Assembly (NCBI GenBank): GCA_002308155.1
Contig: DBVQ01000025.1
Location: 15,284-27,251 of the forward strand
DNA: 11,968 nucleotides
Direction: 5' to 3'
Source: Christensenella sp. UBA1260
Lineage (GTDB): Bacteria; Bacillota; Clostridia; Christensenellales; CAG-917
Both the position numbers and the translations under genes were made by a program. This document shows, piece after piece, positions 11,186 to 11,968 of this stretch. The notes below the pieces were generated by a model. It was not told where the DNA came from, ran no database searches, and was given only the letters and a program-made list of their open reading frames with translations. Every line of letters begins with the position of its first letter. The stretch's first letter is position 1.

Positions 11186-11968
11186 ATGGCAGAACTCACA
11201 ATGGACAAACTTGTTGCTCTCGCAAAGAACCGCGGATTTGTGTATCCGGGCAGCGAGATTTATGGCGGACTTGCCAACTCTTGGGACTTCGGGCCTCTTG
11301 GCGTTGCACTGAAGAACAACATCAAAAACGCTTGGTGGAAGAAGTTTATTGTTGAAAACCCATACAACGTCGGCATTGACAGCGCAATCATCATGAACCC
11401 GACAACTTGGCAAGCGACCGGACACGTCGGCGGATTTTCCGATCCACTCATGGACTGCAAATCTTGCCACGCTCGCCACAGAGCAGACAATTTGATCGAA
11501 GATTATATGGCAAAGAAGGGCATCAGCGAGAATATCGCGGGTTGATCCAACGAGCAAATGGAAGCATATATTGCCGAGCACAAAGTCCCATGCCCAGTTT
11601 GCGGCAACTCAAACTTCACGGGCGTTCGCAAGTTCAACCTTATGTTCAAAACTTTCATCGGCGTCACAGAGGACTCAACGTCCACCGTCTATCTCCGTCC
11701 TGAAACCGCACAAGGCATCTTTGTCAACTTCAAAAACGTACAACGCACCACCCGCAAGAAAGTGCCGTTTGGCATAGGTCAAATCGGCAAGAGCTTTCGC
11801 AATGAAATCACCCCAGGCAACTTCATATTCCGCATCCGCGAGTTTGAACAGATGGAACTTGAGTTCTTCTGCAAACCTGGCACGGACCTTGAGTGGTTCA
11901 ATTATTGGAAGAACTTCTGCCACAAATGGCTCGTTGACCTTGGCTTGAAGGACGACAGACTCCGCCTT
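11186..11968 (+). CDS. glyQS: Glycyl-tRNA synthetase (alpha2 type), partial, interrupted by one in-frame TGA
   Basis: Attaches glycine to tRNA-Gly in the cytoplasm; class II, alpha2 dimer type. 261 codons of about 460 are in the window. Residues 17-40 hold GFVYPGSEIYGG and NSWDFGPLG, followed by TTWQATGHVGGFSDP. A zinc-binding insertion has CKSC (91-94) and CPVCG (136-140). Then come FNLMFKT, YLRPETAQGIFVNFKN, and motif 2 in GQIGKSFRNEITPGNF and EFEQMELEFF. Codon 120 (11543-11545) is TGA; translation continues in the same frame as SNEQMEAYIAE without any shift. Family members I recall have Gly-Trp-Ser-Asn here, so TGA probably replaces TGG. All other tryptophans in this gene are TGG, and five other genes in the window use TGA as stop. 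Candidate explanations are a sequencing error, a true nonsense mutation, or readthrough. Start: ATG behind AAAGGAG. Confidence 0.9.

Noticed and set aside
11543..11545. UGA reassigned to an amino acid throughout the genome (code 4 or 25)
   Set aside because: TGA ends holA, both neighbouring genes coaX and the 132-aa gene (in ATGA overlaps), the 150-aa gene and the pseudo-dehydrogenase gene at sensible lengths, and tryptophan is otherwise TGG.
11543..11545. Selenocysteine codon in glyQS
   Set aside because: The position is expected to be Trp rather than Cys, and I see no convincing hairpin directly after the TGA that would serve as a bacterial SECIS element.

Overview
The window looks like a chromosomal segment of a Gram-positive, low-to-mid GC Clostridia-type bacterium, probably an uncultured gut-associated lineage. 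This rests on family content rather than any taxonomic marker: a CdaA-type c-di-AMP synthase, a type III pantothenate kinase (CoaX), an alpha2-type glycyl-tRNA synthetase with a zinc-binding insertion, a lipobox amino-acid binding protein, strong AGGAGG-type ribosome binding sites and clear sigma-A promoters (for example TTGATA-17-TATAAT before coaX). Stop usage (TAA, TAG and five TGA) indicates genetic code 11.

Layout. Positions 1-6243 are all on the minus strand and read right to left: holA (DNA polymerase III delta), an unknown multi-pass membrane protein, cdaA, then after a repeat element lysC (aspartate kinase without ACT domains), two small paralogous tail-anchored proteins, and uvrB, which runs off the left edge. 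Next comes a separate minus-strand lipoprotein gene (6562-7413), a solute-binding protein whose domain appears circularly permuted. It is divergent from a plus-strand gene (7609-8457) for a degenerate isopropylmalate dehydrogenase-like protein that seems to have a leaderless mRNA. A bidirectional terminator separates that gene from a compact minus-strand operon, coaX - 4'-phosphopantetheinyl transferase - acpP, which links CoA synthesis to acyl carrier protein activation. Further right are a tiny cysteine-rich protein gene (minus), a divergent plus-strand TspO/MBR-like membrane protein, and a plus-strand glyQS gene cut by the right edge. glyQS carries a single in-frame TGA at a position I expect to be tryptophan.

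The strongest unexplained signal is a family of three related, structured intergenic elements of about 113-127 bp (3341-3467, 6452-6564, 10211-10333). Each has imperfect terminal inverted repeats of the form AAAAC(T/C)G...CGGTTTT, an internal hairpin whose sequence differs but whose pairing is mostly kept, and shared motifs such as CACAGCA and a 13-nt identical stretch in two copies. All three abut the 3' end of a minus-strand gene; two of them contain that gene's TAA stop codon. In two cases the host gene's ordinary intrinsic terminator lies beyond the element. They look like small mobile or structured-RNA elements that target gene ends.

Other points worth attention are the in-frame TGA in glyQS, the permuted binding protein, the pseudo-dehydrogenase, the ACT-less aspartate kinase, the paired tail-anchored paralogs, and several perfect palindromes that may be operators.
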